Origin: a virus
Reading direction: 5' to 3' (one strand)
DNA: 24,130 nucleotides
Virus record (IMG/VR): IMGVR_UViG_3300006805_000159
Coordinates: 1 to 24,130 of that record
Shown here: in pieces, positions 6,237-11,905 of the stretch
How positions within the stretch are numbered: position 1 is the stretch's first letter
Layout of the letters: each line of letters begins with the position of its first letter
Notes under the pieces: model-generated
Told to the model about the DNA's origin: nothing
The model's input: only the letters and a program-made list of their open reading frames with translations
The model's database searches: none
Position numbers and translations under genes: made by a program

Positions 6237-7028
6237 TTAGAACGGCATATCGTCCGTGTCGTTTGTTGAAGTTGTCAGACCGCTTTCTTCCAACATTTCT
6301 TTTGCTTTGTTCATTTGATCCGCAGCTTTGTCTAATCGTTGGCTAAATTCAGCCGAAGAACTCACTTTGTTTTGCAGCCATTCAGGTAGCATCTTAAAAC
6401 GAAGGTCGAAGTCTTGCGAATCGTAGTCTAAAAGAAACGCGCTGTTCACCTGTGGTGGGCAAGTCATTCCCTTAGCAAGCGGCGAAGCTCCTTTTAAGTC
6501 TGCGTAAGTTCTTCCTGTGTTCGCTGTGCGATGCATTACGGACACCATTGCTTCTTTGCCTAACAAAGTACCAATGTCGAATTTAGATGCTTCAGAATCG
6601 CTCATTGCTTTTCCTAACCACGATTGAACAAATGCACGTAATCCACTCTTTTCGTGCATCGACAATGTGAAGTCACGACCAATTGAGAACGGTTGTTCGC
6701 CTTTGCCGAAGTCGGCAGTTTCTAAAGGTAGTTCGAATACTAAGCGAACTTTGTTTACTAACTTTTCTTCACCCTGATAGGTGTCGACAATCGTTCCTAT
6801 GTGAATGATTTGGTAGCAGCGCGCTACATGTGTGCCTGCGGGTACTGTTTGACCGCCGCCGTTGTTTGTTTGTTGGGCAATGATGCTCATGTTGTTGTTG
6901 TTTATTTGATGATTAAATGAATTTAGATATTGTTCGAACTTTATAGCGAGTTCGTGGTCGCTTTCGATGTGCCTCAACTGGCTGTCGTGGATGTCGCTTT
7001 GCTCGTTGATTCGTTTGAAGTACCCCAT
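6237..7028 (-). CDS. Single-stranded DNA-binding-like phage protein
   Basis: This encodes 263 residues. From Met47 (nt 6890) the text MSIIAQQTNNGGG, then VPAGTHVARCYQIIHIG, and later FTLSMHEKSGLRAFVQSWLG and GMTCPPQVNSAF match a family common in Bacteroidota phage replication modules. The tail is acidic and ends DTDDMPF, the same kind of tip by which SSB proteins bind partner enzymes, so a role in coating single strands at the fork is inferred. The first 46 residues are in frame and open, and ATG 7028 directly follows the TAA of the previous gene. However, ATG 6890 also has a strong leader (CAAATAAACAACAACAAC). The shorter 217-residue form is likely the core family length; both forms may be made. 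Confidence 0.8.
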   Translation of the reverse strand: MGYFKRINEQSDIHDSQLRHIESDHELAIKFEQYLNSFNHQINNNNMSIIAQQTNNGGGQTVPAGTHVARCYQIIHIGTIVDTYQGEEKLVNKVRLVFELPLETADFGKGEQPFSIGRDFTLSMHEKSGLRAFVQSWLGKAMSDSEASKFDIGTLLGKEAMVSVMHRTANTGRTYADLKGASPLAKGMTCPPQVNSAFLLDYDSQDFDLRFKMLPEWLQNKVSSSAEFSQRLDKAADQMNKAKEMLEESGLTTSTNDTDDMPF

Positions 7029-7319
7029 TTAGATATGATCGTCAAAGATGTTCACGTCAAAGCTAAACGAGATGCCGTCTTTTTCTAACGTCACGAAGTC
7101 AAGGTCGAACTCAGGTTCATCGTTGCGAAAGAACCGACCGCGCAAATTGATGTTGTACATATTGTCAAGGTCGTCGATGAACACGAGGTGTTGTTCTTGG
7201 TCTACTTCAAACCAACCTGTTTGGTCGTCGTTGTAGTTGTTGGCGATGGCTTTGATGCGTTCGTTCAACGTGCGTATATCGTCGTCGCTGAAGCAATAAG
7301 TGATTTTAGGACAGTACAT
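7029..7319 (-). CDS. Hypothetical acidic protein, 96 residues
   Basis: This is a strongly acidic, strand-rich product (MYCPKITYCFSDDDIRTL, later FDLDFVTLEKDGISFSF). It could be a DNA mimic or a small adaptor, but nothing specific is recognised. The start is preceded by the recurrent leader variant AAAATCAAATAACT (7317-7333). The stop TAA abuts the ATG of the SSB-like gene. Its composition follows its neighbours. Confidence 0.68.
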   Translation of the reverse strand: MYCPKITYCFSDDDIRTLNERIKAIANNYNDDQTGWFEVDQEQHLVFIDDLDNMYNINLRGRFFRNDEPEFDLDFVTLEKDGISFSFDVNIFDDHI

Positions 7320-7331
7320 AGTTATTTGATT

Positions 7332-7467
7332 TTAGTTGTTGCAAATGTATTCAATTAAGTTGTCGTTCCAACGCGCTTCCGAAAGTTTATGACATTTTTC
7401 GATGTTGGCTGCGACTTCGTTGTGAGTTAGGTTGTACGCGTTCGCTGAGGAATAAACACAAACAAAA
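7332..7467 (-). pseudogene. Orphan open frame without a start (frameshift product or remnant)
   Basis: After the stop of the 75-residue gene, the +1 frame stays open and encodes about 45 residues that look like genuine protein (VYSSANAYNLTHNEVAANI, then EKCHKLSEARWNDN) before TAA at 7332-7334. No ATG, GTG or TTG lies in this 45-codon stretch. The same frame can be traced upstream to ATG 7688, but that part overlaps the 75-residue gene and reads poorly. Either a +1 frameshift joins the two, or an indel broke a longer gene, or the sequence contains an error. Confidence 0.35.
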
Positions 7468-7695
7468 CTAGATTTCTTCGTTTGGCTCTGGTAGTTCTTT
7501 GAAAGGCGTTGTATCAAGATTGTACAATACTCGTTCAAGTTTGTCAATTCGGAACGCACAATACGAATCCCAATCCAATGTTCCATTTCTCTTATCACCC
7601 CAATAATTTTGGGTGATGATAATAGCTTCACGAATTTCTTGAAACTCTTGTTCGAATAATAGCGGAGTAACATAAAGATTTTTTTCATTGTTCAT
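7468..7695 (-). CDS. Hypothetical protein, 75 residues
   Basis: The product begins MNNEKNLYVTPLLFEQEF and continues EIREAIIITQNYWGDKRNG and LERVLYNLDTTPF, an acidic alpha-helical protein. It is preferred over the 118-residue frame from ATG 7688 because its composition is protein-like along the whole length. The leader before ATG 7695 is A-rich (AAACCCAAAAACAAA). No family known. It may be extended by the orphan frame that follows. Confidence 0.6.
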   Translation of the reverse strand: MNNEKNLYVTPLLFEQEFQEIREAIIITQNYWGDKRNGTLDWDSYCAFRIDKLERVLYNLDTTPFKELPEPNEEI

Positions 7696-7709
7696 TTTGT
7701 TTTTGGGTT

Positions 7710-7880
7710 TTATATTTCTTTTGATAACATTACTTCTTCGCGTGGTATGGCTGTCTTGATGCGGTCGTAAGCGCGCACTGCTTCGTCGTAATCGTTGTAC
7801 GACATGTGAAATTCTCCGTTGACTACGATCTTATAGTACATATCGGTTAGCGTTGTTTTTTGAATTAGTTCTACTTTCAT
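7710..7880 (-). CDS. Hypothetical protein, 56 residues
   Basis: The product begins MKVELIQKTTLTDMYYKIVV, then NGEFHMSYNDYDEAVRAYDR and KTAIPREEVMLSKEI. The layout is two strands then a long helix. It resembles many small Bacteroidota phage and host proteins with the text Y-x-I-x-V-N-G-x-x-x-x-S/x-N-x-x-E-A-x-x-x-Y, of unknown role. The start overlaps the preceding stop as ATGA (7877-7880). Confidence 0.68.
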   Translation of the reverse strand: MKVELIQKTTLTDMYYKIVVNGEFHMSYNDYDEAVRAYDRIKTAIPREEVMLSKEI

Positions 7881-7990
7881 TTTGTGTAGTGATTTGGTTG
7901 TTGTTCTAATTGTCTTGTTTGTTCGTCAATCGTTCCTGCGATTAACATTGCTCCGAAAAGAAGCGCGATAAAGAGTAGTGTTTTTTTCAT
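7877..7990 (-). CDS. Small signal-peptide-like membrane protein, 37 residues
   Basis: The product begins MKKTLLFIALLFGAMLIAGT: two Lys, then a hydrophobic stretch of about 15 residues, then a polar Gln-rich tail (DEQTRQLEQQPNHYTK). It is either a one-pass membrane peptide or a small secreted peptide; no lipobox Cys is present. It is the first gene of the minus-strand operon, about 25 bases after the predicted transcription start. First genes in phage early operons are often host-takeover factors, but no evidence beyond position supports that here. Confidence 0.62.
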   Translation of the reverse strand: MKKTLLFIALLFGAMLIAGTIDEQTRQLEQQPNHYTK

Positions 7991-8001
7991 TTGTTTTTGT
8001 G

Positions 8002-8009
8002 TATCTTTG
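8002..8009 (+). promoter_or_regulatory. Candidate -7 element TATCTTTG for the plus-strand nuclease operon
   Basis: TATCTTTG matches the Bacteroidota -7 consensus TAnnTTTG. A TTTG at the usual -33 distance is not visible. It would start transcription near 8016, about 80 bases before the VRR-NUC gene. It is divergent from, and overlaps, the region of the minus-strand promoter. Confidence 0.35.
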
Positions 8010-8021
8010 GTTTGTTGAGTA

Positions 8022-8051
8022 CGAAAGTATGCTAACTTTTCCGAAAGTCAA
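8022..8051 (-). promoter_or_regulatory. Candidate promoter of the minus-strand replication operon
   Basis: On the minus strand, TTG (8051-8049) is followed after exactly 19 bases by TACTTTCG (8029-8022). This is the spacing of the Bacteroidota sigma factor consensus TTTG-N19-TAnnTTTG, with one mismatch in the -7 element. The predicted start lies near 8015, giving a leader of about 25 bases before ATG 7990. Confidence 0.55.
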
Positions 8052-8097
8052 TACATAAAATGAAAATAAATTGAAAATAATTTATAACTGATTGAAA

Positions 8098-8502
8098 ATG
8101 AACGTGAAAACTTTTAAGAAAACTTATAAAAAAAGTAGTTCGAAGCGTAAAATTGCACCCGAAAGCGAATCAAACCAACAAGAAATCGTAATAAAGTACC
8201 TACGTTTAGCATATCCTGACGCTCTTTATTGTGCTTCAGCAGGTGGAATGAGGACAAGTTACTTGCAAGCGATCAAGATGAAGCGCACAGGATACGTCAA
8301 AGGCTTTCCCGACCTATTCATTTACGAACCACGCGGAGCTTTCTTTGGTCTTGCTATTGAAATGAAGAAAGAAAAGGGGGGTATTGCATCACCTGAGCAA
8401 AAGCGGTGGCAAGAACAATTACGAAACAGAGGCTACGCTTCGTATATTTGTAAAGGTAGCGAGGAAGCAATCAAAGTAATCGACGAATACTTCAATGAGT
8501 GA
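8098..8502 (+). CDS. VRR-NUC domain nuclease
   Basis: This encodes 134 residues from ATG 8098; a TTG six bases upstream is less likely. The protein matches the VRR-NUC family of PD-(D/E)XK nucleases: Q27-Q-E29 in the first helix, then GFPDLFIYEP with D72, then LAIEMKKEKGG with E88 and K90, then the trailing EQKRWQEQL helix. These residues bind metal and catalyse phosphodiester cleavage. Stand-alone phage VRR-NUC proteins are thought to act on branched or structured DNA during replication or packaging. The N-terminus is very basic (KTFKKTYKKSSSKRK), fitting DNA binding. It is coupled to the next gene by a GTGA overlap. Confidence 0.92.
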   Translation: MNVKTFKKTYKKSSSKRKIAPESESNQQEIVIKYLRLAYPDALYCASAGGMRTSYLQAIKMKRTGYVKGFPDLFIYEPRGAFFGLAIEMKKEKGGIASPEQKRWQEQLRNRGYASYICKGSEEAIKVIDEYFNE

Positions 8503-8999
8503 CACTTGACAAATATATAGAAGGACATTACAAGAAGTTCAAAGAACTTGCGAAGAACATTTCGCGAGGCGAGGACTACTACGAAGATTTGCTTCACGAC
8601 TCTTTATTATCCATGTTCGGTTCGAAACACATTGAGAATCTAATCGACACAGGCGACTTTGAGTTCTATCTAATTCGCGTTATGTATTTATCGGTTAACT
8701 CACCAACGTCACCATTCTACAAGCAAACAATCGCCTGGAATAGAAACAGACGTGACTTCAAAGAATATGCGCACGAAGTGGACAAGACGTGGTTAGGCGC
8801 ACGAATGACCAACGAGCAACTGGACATTCTCATTAGTCGATTGAGCGAGTTTGAACGGCTAATCTTTCAAGAATATATCTTCGAAGGTTTCACCTACCGA
8901 GAACTATCCAAACAAACGGGTATACCAATGCCGTTCCTTTACCGCACAATAGATAATATCAAACAAAAAATAAGAGCCAATGTTATTCGCAAAAAGTAA
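8499..8999 (+). CDS. Sigma factor-like protein (region 2/region 4 layout)
   Basis: This encodes 166 residues from a GTG start that overlaps the nuclease stop (8499-8502); no ATG in frame is nearby. The N-terminal part (residues about 10-65) is helical with ISRGEDYYEDLLHDSLLSM, like region 2 of ECF-type sigma factors. The C-terminal part has a region 4 helix-turn-helix: LSEFERLIFQEYIFEGFTY, RELSKQTGIPMPFLYRTI, then a basic helix. It may redirect host RNA polymerase to phage middle or late genes, or be a derived regulator. The core-binding part is diverged, so sigma activity is inferred. It overlaps the next gene by 20 bases. Confidence 0.75.
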   Translation: MTLDKYIEGHYKKFKELAKNISRGEDYYEDLLHDSLLSMFGSKHIENLIDTGDFEFYLIRVMYLSVNSPTSPFYKQTIAWNRNRRDFKEYAHEVDKTWLGARMTNEQLDILISRLSEFERLIFQEYIFEGFTYRELSKQTGIPMPFLYRTIDNIKQKIRANVIRKK

Positions 9000-9420
9000 C
9001 GAGTACAAAAGACGACTTGAAATTTGTCGCACCTGTAAATTCTTCGAACCTTCAACGCAGTCCTGCGGATCATTGATCGTTGGCGACGAAGTAGAAACCG
9101 AAGTCCTATTCCGAAAGAAGTCAATCAAACTTTGTGGGTGTGTGATGCCTATCAAAGCAAAGCTCGCCTTCGCATCTTGTCCTGCGTCTAAATGGAACGG
9201 TGTTCTTTCTCTTGAAGAACAAATAGAGTTCAAACGATTCTTGCTTGATATGAAAGCGCAAGGACGTTTAGAACAGAAAGATATGCTTAAGTTCTATTCG
9301 TTCAAGGACAAAGCCACAGGAGCGTTCAATGAGCGTTCTACTTGTCCACCTTGCGTGAAGAAAGACATCAATACGTTTCTTGAATCAATGAAGGATGTCG
9401 ATGTTGATTTGAACAATTAG
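8980..9420 (+). CDS. Cysteine-rich, probably zinc-binding phage protein
   Basis: This encodes 146 residues. Cys16 and Cys19 (CRTC), Cys29, Cys52 and Cys54 (CGC), and Cys67 (CPASKW) form a pattern I recognise from Bacteroidota phages, where it precedes or follows regulatory genes. Cys122 and Cys125 (CPPC) add a further pair. The first cluster likely holds zinc. The rest is helical (FKRFLLDMKAQGRLEQKD). Function unknown; a nucleic-acid-binding or transcription-linked role would suit its place after the sigma-like gene. It is the last gene before the 365-base gap. Confidence 0.75.
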   Translation: MLFAKSNEYKRRLEICRTCKFFEPSTQSCGSLIVGDEVETEVLFRKKSIKLCGCVMPIKAKLAFASCPASKWNGVLSLEEQIEFKRFLLDMKAQGRLEQKDMLKFYSFKDKATGAFNERSTCPPCVKKDINTFLESMKDVDVDLNN

Positions 9421-9468
9421 AAACTTAAAACTTTGAAGGCAACCTTTGAAGCAACGAACGTATATTTG

Positions 9469-9540
9469 TATAGCCAAGTAATAAGTTATTACCCCCTTTT
9501 GTTTTTGCTTGGCGGCTATAAACAATTGGGGGTATATTTT
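9469..9540 (+). terminator. Structured 3' element: terminator or pseudoknot RNA
   Basis: ACCCCC (9491-9496) can pair with GGGGGT (9528-9533), followed by ATATTTTTTT, which would serve as an intrinsic terminator for the 8098-9420 operon. TATAGCCAAG (9469-9478) can pair with CTTGGC plus TATA at 9508-9520, with a three-base bulge. TAATAA/TTATTA (9479-9491) forms a small inner hairpin. The order of arms is A-B-A'-B', so the full set would be a pseudoknot. Confidence 0.5.
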
Positions 9541-9648
9541 TTTAAGTAAATGAAACAAACTGGATAAGAACACAAACTACCTTCGTAAGTCACAGCGAAG
9601 TAACCAATGACTATACTTGCAATACATCAATGCTTGGATCGTGCAACT

Positions 9649-9662
9649 GCCCTTTTAAGGGC
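9649..9662 (+). other. Perfect hairpin GCCCTTTTAAGGGC
   Basis: This is a 14-base palindrome giving a stem GCCCT/AGGGC with a four-base loop. It is followed 9 bases later by TCTTTTTC and then by GGGGGAGCTTTTTC. It may be a weak terminator or part of a longer RNA fold. Confidence 0.4.
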
Positions 9663-9750
9663 GAGAGTAATCTTTTTCGGGGGAGCTTTTTCTTTTGTTC
9701 TTTCTTTAAAGTGCTTACACGTTTTCTTTGTTCTTTTCTTTTCTTTGCAT

Positions 9751-9791
9751 ATTTAGTGACATACTAATAAATTTAATGACATAAAATGACA
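9751..9791 (+). repeat. Phased direct repeats (TGACA) ahead of the 149-residue gene
   Basis: ATTTAGTGACATA (9751-9763) recurs as ATTTAATGACATA (9771-9783), 20 bases apart with one mismatch. A third TGACA follows 10 bases later (9787-9791), overlapping the ATG at 9786. Spacings of two and one helical turns are typical of operator half-sites or iterons. Confidence 0.4.
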
Positions 9792-10235
9792 CTTACTGAA
9801 ACAAAACTTGTAATAGTTCCAGAACATCAAATAAAATGGTTTGATAAAAACTATGGATTCATTAATGACGATGACTTTCAAACTGACGGTGCTTCTTGGT
9901 CTATGTTGGTAAGCAACATTAAAGGTCGCAATGATAGATTTTTAAATTACAATGGCAATTCAAATAGTTTGATAGAAGGATTTTGGTTAGGATATCACGC
10001 AGGTAATCAATCAACTATTAATACTCAATACTTTTTGGACTGTTGCTTAATGGCTGAAGCAGATGCTATTGAATTGGAATTTTATGAAATTGCTTCTAAC
10101 ATTAATACTCTTCATAAAGAAATTTCAAATTATATTGCAGAAGCAGAATACAAATTGTATTCAATATTTCATCCAGAAAATCAAAAAGAATTAAAAAAAA
10201 TATTCGATTCAATCACATTGAACTTAAACAAATGA
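9786..10235 (+). CDS. Hypothetical protein, 149 residues, AT-rich
   Basis: The product begins MTLTETKLVIVPEHQIKWFD and includes SLIEGFWLGYHAG and a long C-terminal helix (IAEAEYKLYSIFHPENQKEL). No family is recognised. The N-terminal half is strand-rich with many Asn and Asp. The gene is clearly richer in A and T than the genes after it and is preceded by the only long non-coding gap with direct repeats, so it may be an acquired cargo gene with its own control. It is nevertheless coupled to the next gene by ATGA (10232-10235). Confidence 0.72.
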   Translation: MTLTETKLVIVPEHQIKWFDKNYGFINDDDFQTDGASWSMLVSNIKGRNDRFLNYNGNSNSLIEGFWLGYHAGNQSTINTQYFLDCCLMAEADAIELEFYEIASNINTLHKEISNYIAEAEYKLYSIFHPENQKELKKIFDSITLNLNK

Positions 10236-10585
10236 TAATCATTCCAGCTCAACTCGAAGCAGTAGGTACGCGAAAGGACAAGACTTTAAAGCTAACCTTT
10301 GGAACGAATGAACTTTCACCTTCACAAGCGTCCGAACTATTTACAATCGCAAATCAATTCGGTTATCTTGCTTTCAAAGACGAAGACTTTAAGCGCGAAG
10401 AACTAGACGCAGTAGAAAGTTTAAAGAGTGAGTTAGAAGATACGTTAAAGAAACCTTCACAACGTTTACGCAATGTTCTATTTAGAATGTACGAACAAGA
10501 CAACGACGGCTTCAAGACCTTCTCGAAATACTACGACAGCAGAATGGAACAACTTATTAACCACTACAAAAGTAAATTGGGGTAG
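10232..10585 (+). CDS. Conserved Bacteroidota phage protein of unknown function, 117 residues
   Basis: The product begins MIIIPAQLEAVGTRKDKTLK and includes LTFGTNELSPSQASELF, FGYLAFKDEDF, then PSQRLRNVLFRMYEQ and FSKYYDSRMEQLINHYKSKL. I recognise this layout from many Bacteroidota phages and prophages: a beta-strand N-terminal half that resembles an OB-like strand pair, then a helical half ending Y-Y-x-x-x-M-x-x-I-I-x-H-Y-K-x-K. It usually sits just before the packaging or head genes. Its function is not known to me. It is coupled to the preceding gene. Confidence 0.78.
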   Translation: MIIIPAQLEAVGTRKDKTLKLTFGTNELSPSQASELFTIANQFGYLAFKDEDFKREELDAVESLKSELEDTLKKPSQRLRNVLFRMYEQDNDGFKTFSKYYDSRMEQLINHYKSKLG

Positions 10586-10626
10586 TTCTTATATTTACAT
10601 TTTAGCACAATAAATTATTGTCACAT

Positions 10627-10905
10627 ATGGAAAGGGACGAACACGGACGATTGAAGAAAGGACACGGCGGTTTAAAGCCTAAGGGCGCATTAAGCAAGAA
10701 GACTGAAATGTGGAATCAGTTAGGTGACTATGTCGTGACGCAAGGAGCAGAACGTGCAATGGCTGTTCTTCATTCAATGGACGATGAAGACTACTTGCAC
10801 CACTACCTTGCAATGCTCGAATACTTCAAACCTAAACAGGCGAGAACTGTTCACGCGGGCGATAGCGAAGCACCAGTACAGATAATCATTAACGACAAGC
10901 TGTGA
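10627..10905 (+). CDS. Putative small terminase-like DNA-binding protein
   Basis: This encodes 92 residues from ATG 10627; a TTG nine bases upstream is less likely. The N-terminus GRLKKGHGGLKPKGALSKKT is the basic, Gly-rich segment seen at the front of many phage small terminase-like and DUF5681-like proteins. It is followed by helices WNQLGDYVVTQGAERAMAVL and LHHYLAMLEYFKPKQART and an acidic, strand-like end. Small terminases recognise the packaging site and regulate the large subunit. The large subunit lies 8 kb away on the other strand, so the pairing is an inference. Coupled to the next gene by GTGA. Confidence 0.6.
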   Translation: MERDEHGRLKKGHGGLKPKGALSKKTEMWNQLGDYVVTQGAERAMAVLHSMDDEDYLHHYLAMLEYFKPKQARTVHAGDSEAPVQIIINDKL

Positions 10906-11147
10906 CCAAAGCAACATTAACATTTGACCTAAACGATTTAGACGATCGTATTGAGTTTGATCGCATGATAAAGGCACTTGATATGGCGATGATGTTGTGG
11001 GAACTTCACATGAACGGCTACCGTAAGTTCACTAAGTACAACGACAGGCAAGAAGGCGCGTATCAAGAAGGCATCGAAGAAGTATTTGAATACATTCGTA
11101 AACTAATGCGAGAACACAACATCGACGTTGAACAATTGATTGTATAA
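10902..11147 (+). CDS. Conserved small phage protein, 81 residues
   Basis: The GTG start at 10902 overlaps the previous stop. The product begins MTKATLTFDLNDLDDRIEFD and continues with two long helices (MIKALDMAMMLWELHMNGYR; YQEGIEEVFEYIRKLMREHN). The opening T-L-x-F-D-L-N-D-x-D-D and a following K-A-x-D-M-A-x-x-L-W-E recur in phages of this group, next to small-terminase-like genes, without known function. The protein is probably a soluble helical dimer. Confidence 0.75.
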   Translation: MTKATLTFDLNDLDDRIEFDRMIKALDMAMMLWELHMNGYRKFTKYNDRQEGAYQEGIEEVFEYIRKLMREHNIDVEQLIV

Positions 11148-11176
11148 CACGCCAAAACACATAAAAAAAACAAGTA

Positions 11177-11245
11177 ATGGCGGATTATACGCAAAAGAAT
11201 ATAATGGAAAATAATCTACAAAAAGAACGTTTTAGTGGAAAATAA
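11177..11245 (+). CDS. Possible 22-residue peptide
   Basis: ATG 11177 follows an A-rich run (AAAAAAAACAAGTA) and the frame stops at 11243-11245 after MADYTQKNIMENNLQKERFS. The A-rich leader and the tight spacing to the next gene argue for translation, but the peptide is too short to judge. Confidence 0.25.
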   Translation: MADYTQKNIMENNLQKERFSGK

Positions 11246-11256
11246 ACAACAAAAAT

Positions 11257-11400
11257 ATGCCAATACCTACACCAACATCAACAGAGCCGAAAGATGAGTT
11301 TCTTGTTCGTTGCATGAGCGATGAAAAGATGGTTTCTGAATATACAGACGCAAATCAACGTTACGCTGTTTGCATCGCAACATATAAAGAGAACAAATGA
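11257..11400 (+). CDS. Conserved small phage protein, 47 residues (CMSDE...QRYAVC)
   Basis: ATG 11257 follows the leader AAAATAAACAACAAAAAT. The product begins MPIPTPTSTEPKDEFLVRCM and continues SDEKMVSEYTDANQRYAVC. The pattern P-x-P, D-E-F-x-x-R-C-M-x-D-E/x-x-M-x-x-E-F/Y-x-x-x-x-Q-R-x-A-V-C is widely found in phages, alone or at the N-terminus of larger head or protease proteins. The two Cys may bind metal or pair. It is coupled to the next gene by ATGA (11397-11400). Confidence 0.78.
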   Translation: MPIPTPTSTEPKDEFLVRCMSDEKMVSEYTDANQRYAVCIATYKENK

Positions 11401-11753
11401 ACTACCTTGACAAAATAAGACGCAACCTAAATGCTCAGGAGCGCATCTCGTTTGACTTCGACGGAACGCTTTCCACACCACAAGGTAAGTCACTCGCTAA
11501 ACGATTCATATCAAAGGGATATATGGTTTACATCGTTACCGCTCGCAGTCCAAGATTAAGCAAAGCAGTCTACGAAGTAGCTGACGAGTTAGGAATATCA
11601 CACAATCGTGTTAAGATGACAGGAAGCAACAGCGCAAAGATTGACTTCATCGTAAGCAATCGCATTAGAAAGCACTACGATAACAACCCTGACGTTGTAC
11701 AAGAATTGAAAGACAAAGGAATTGAAGCAACACTTGTAAACTACGAAAAATGA
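11397..11753 (+). CDS. HAD-superfamily phosphatase
   Basis: This encodes 118 residues with the four HAD motifs. Motif I is DFDGTL at 20-25 (nucleophile D20, acid D22). Motif II is VTAR at 47-50 (T48). Motif III Lys is probably K81 (SAKIDF). Motif IV is HYDNNPDVV with D95. The reaction is hydrolysis of a phosphate ester through an aspartyl phosphate. The short length means almost no cap domain, so the substrate may be large, such as a DNA or RNA 5' or 3' phosphate; phage members include nucleotidase and polynucleotide phosphatase-like enzymes. It lies in a run of ATGA-coupled genes. Confidence 0.88.
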   Translation: MNYLDKIRRNLNAQERISFDFDGTLSTPQGKSLAKRFISKGYMVYIVTARSPRLSKAVYEVADELGISHNRVKMTGSNSAKIDFIVSNRIRKHYDNNPDVVQELKDKGIEATLVNYEK

Positions 11754-11905
11754 GCGATAATAAATTAAACTTCTTGCGGTCACAGATAGCGATGTTTCAC
11801 CCCGAATGGACGAAGGAACAAGTACACATGGAAGCGATACGCGTACACGAAGAAGCGAACACTATTGACGACGACGACGAAGGTTGTCTTTACTGCGGAT
11901 CATAG
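11750..11905 (+). CDS. Small acidic protein ending in a CxxC motif, 51 residues
   Basis: ATG 11750 overlaps the previous stop as ATGA. The product begins MSDNKLNFLRSQIAMFHPEW and ends with an Asp run and EGCLYCGS. A helical body (EWTKEQVHMEAIRVHEEA) with a C-terminal CxxC knuckle is a pattern of small phage proteins of unknown role. The stop at 11903-11905 is immediately followed by the GC-rich hairpin array. Confidence 0.68.
   Translation: MSDNKLNFLRSQIAMFHPEWTKEQVHMEAIRVHEEANTIDDDDEGCLYCGS

Larger units (their letters stand above)
9421..9785. other. 365-base non-coding region with structural and regulatory signals
   Basis: No reading frame here looks like protein. The region holds a possible -7 element TATATTTG (9461-9468), interlocking inverted repeats (9469-9533), a hairpin with CTTCG/CGAAG arms (9581-9600), a hairpin GCCCT/AGGGC (9649-9662), a pyrimidine-rich tract on the plus strand (about 9684-9748) and phased direct repeats (9751-9791). 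A terminator, a small RNA, an operator or a replication origin are all possible. Confidence 0.6.

Noticed and set aside
7468-7688. 118-codon frame from ATG 7688 as an independent gene
   Set aside because: Its first half overlaps the better 75-residue gene and reads as basic, low-quality sequence; only its last 45 codons look real and are reported separately.
8092-8097. TTG start for the VRR-NUC gene
   Set aside because: ATG 8098 follows two codons later and is sufficient.
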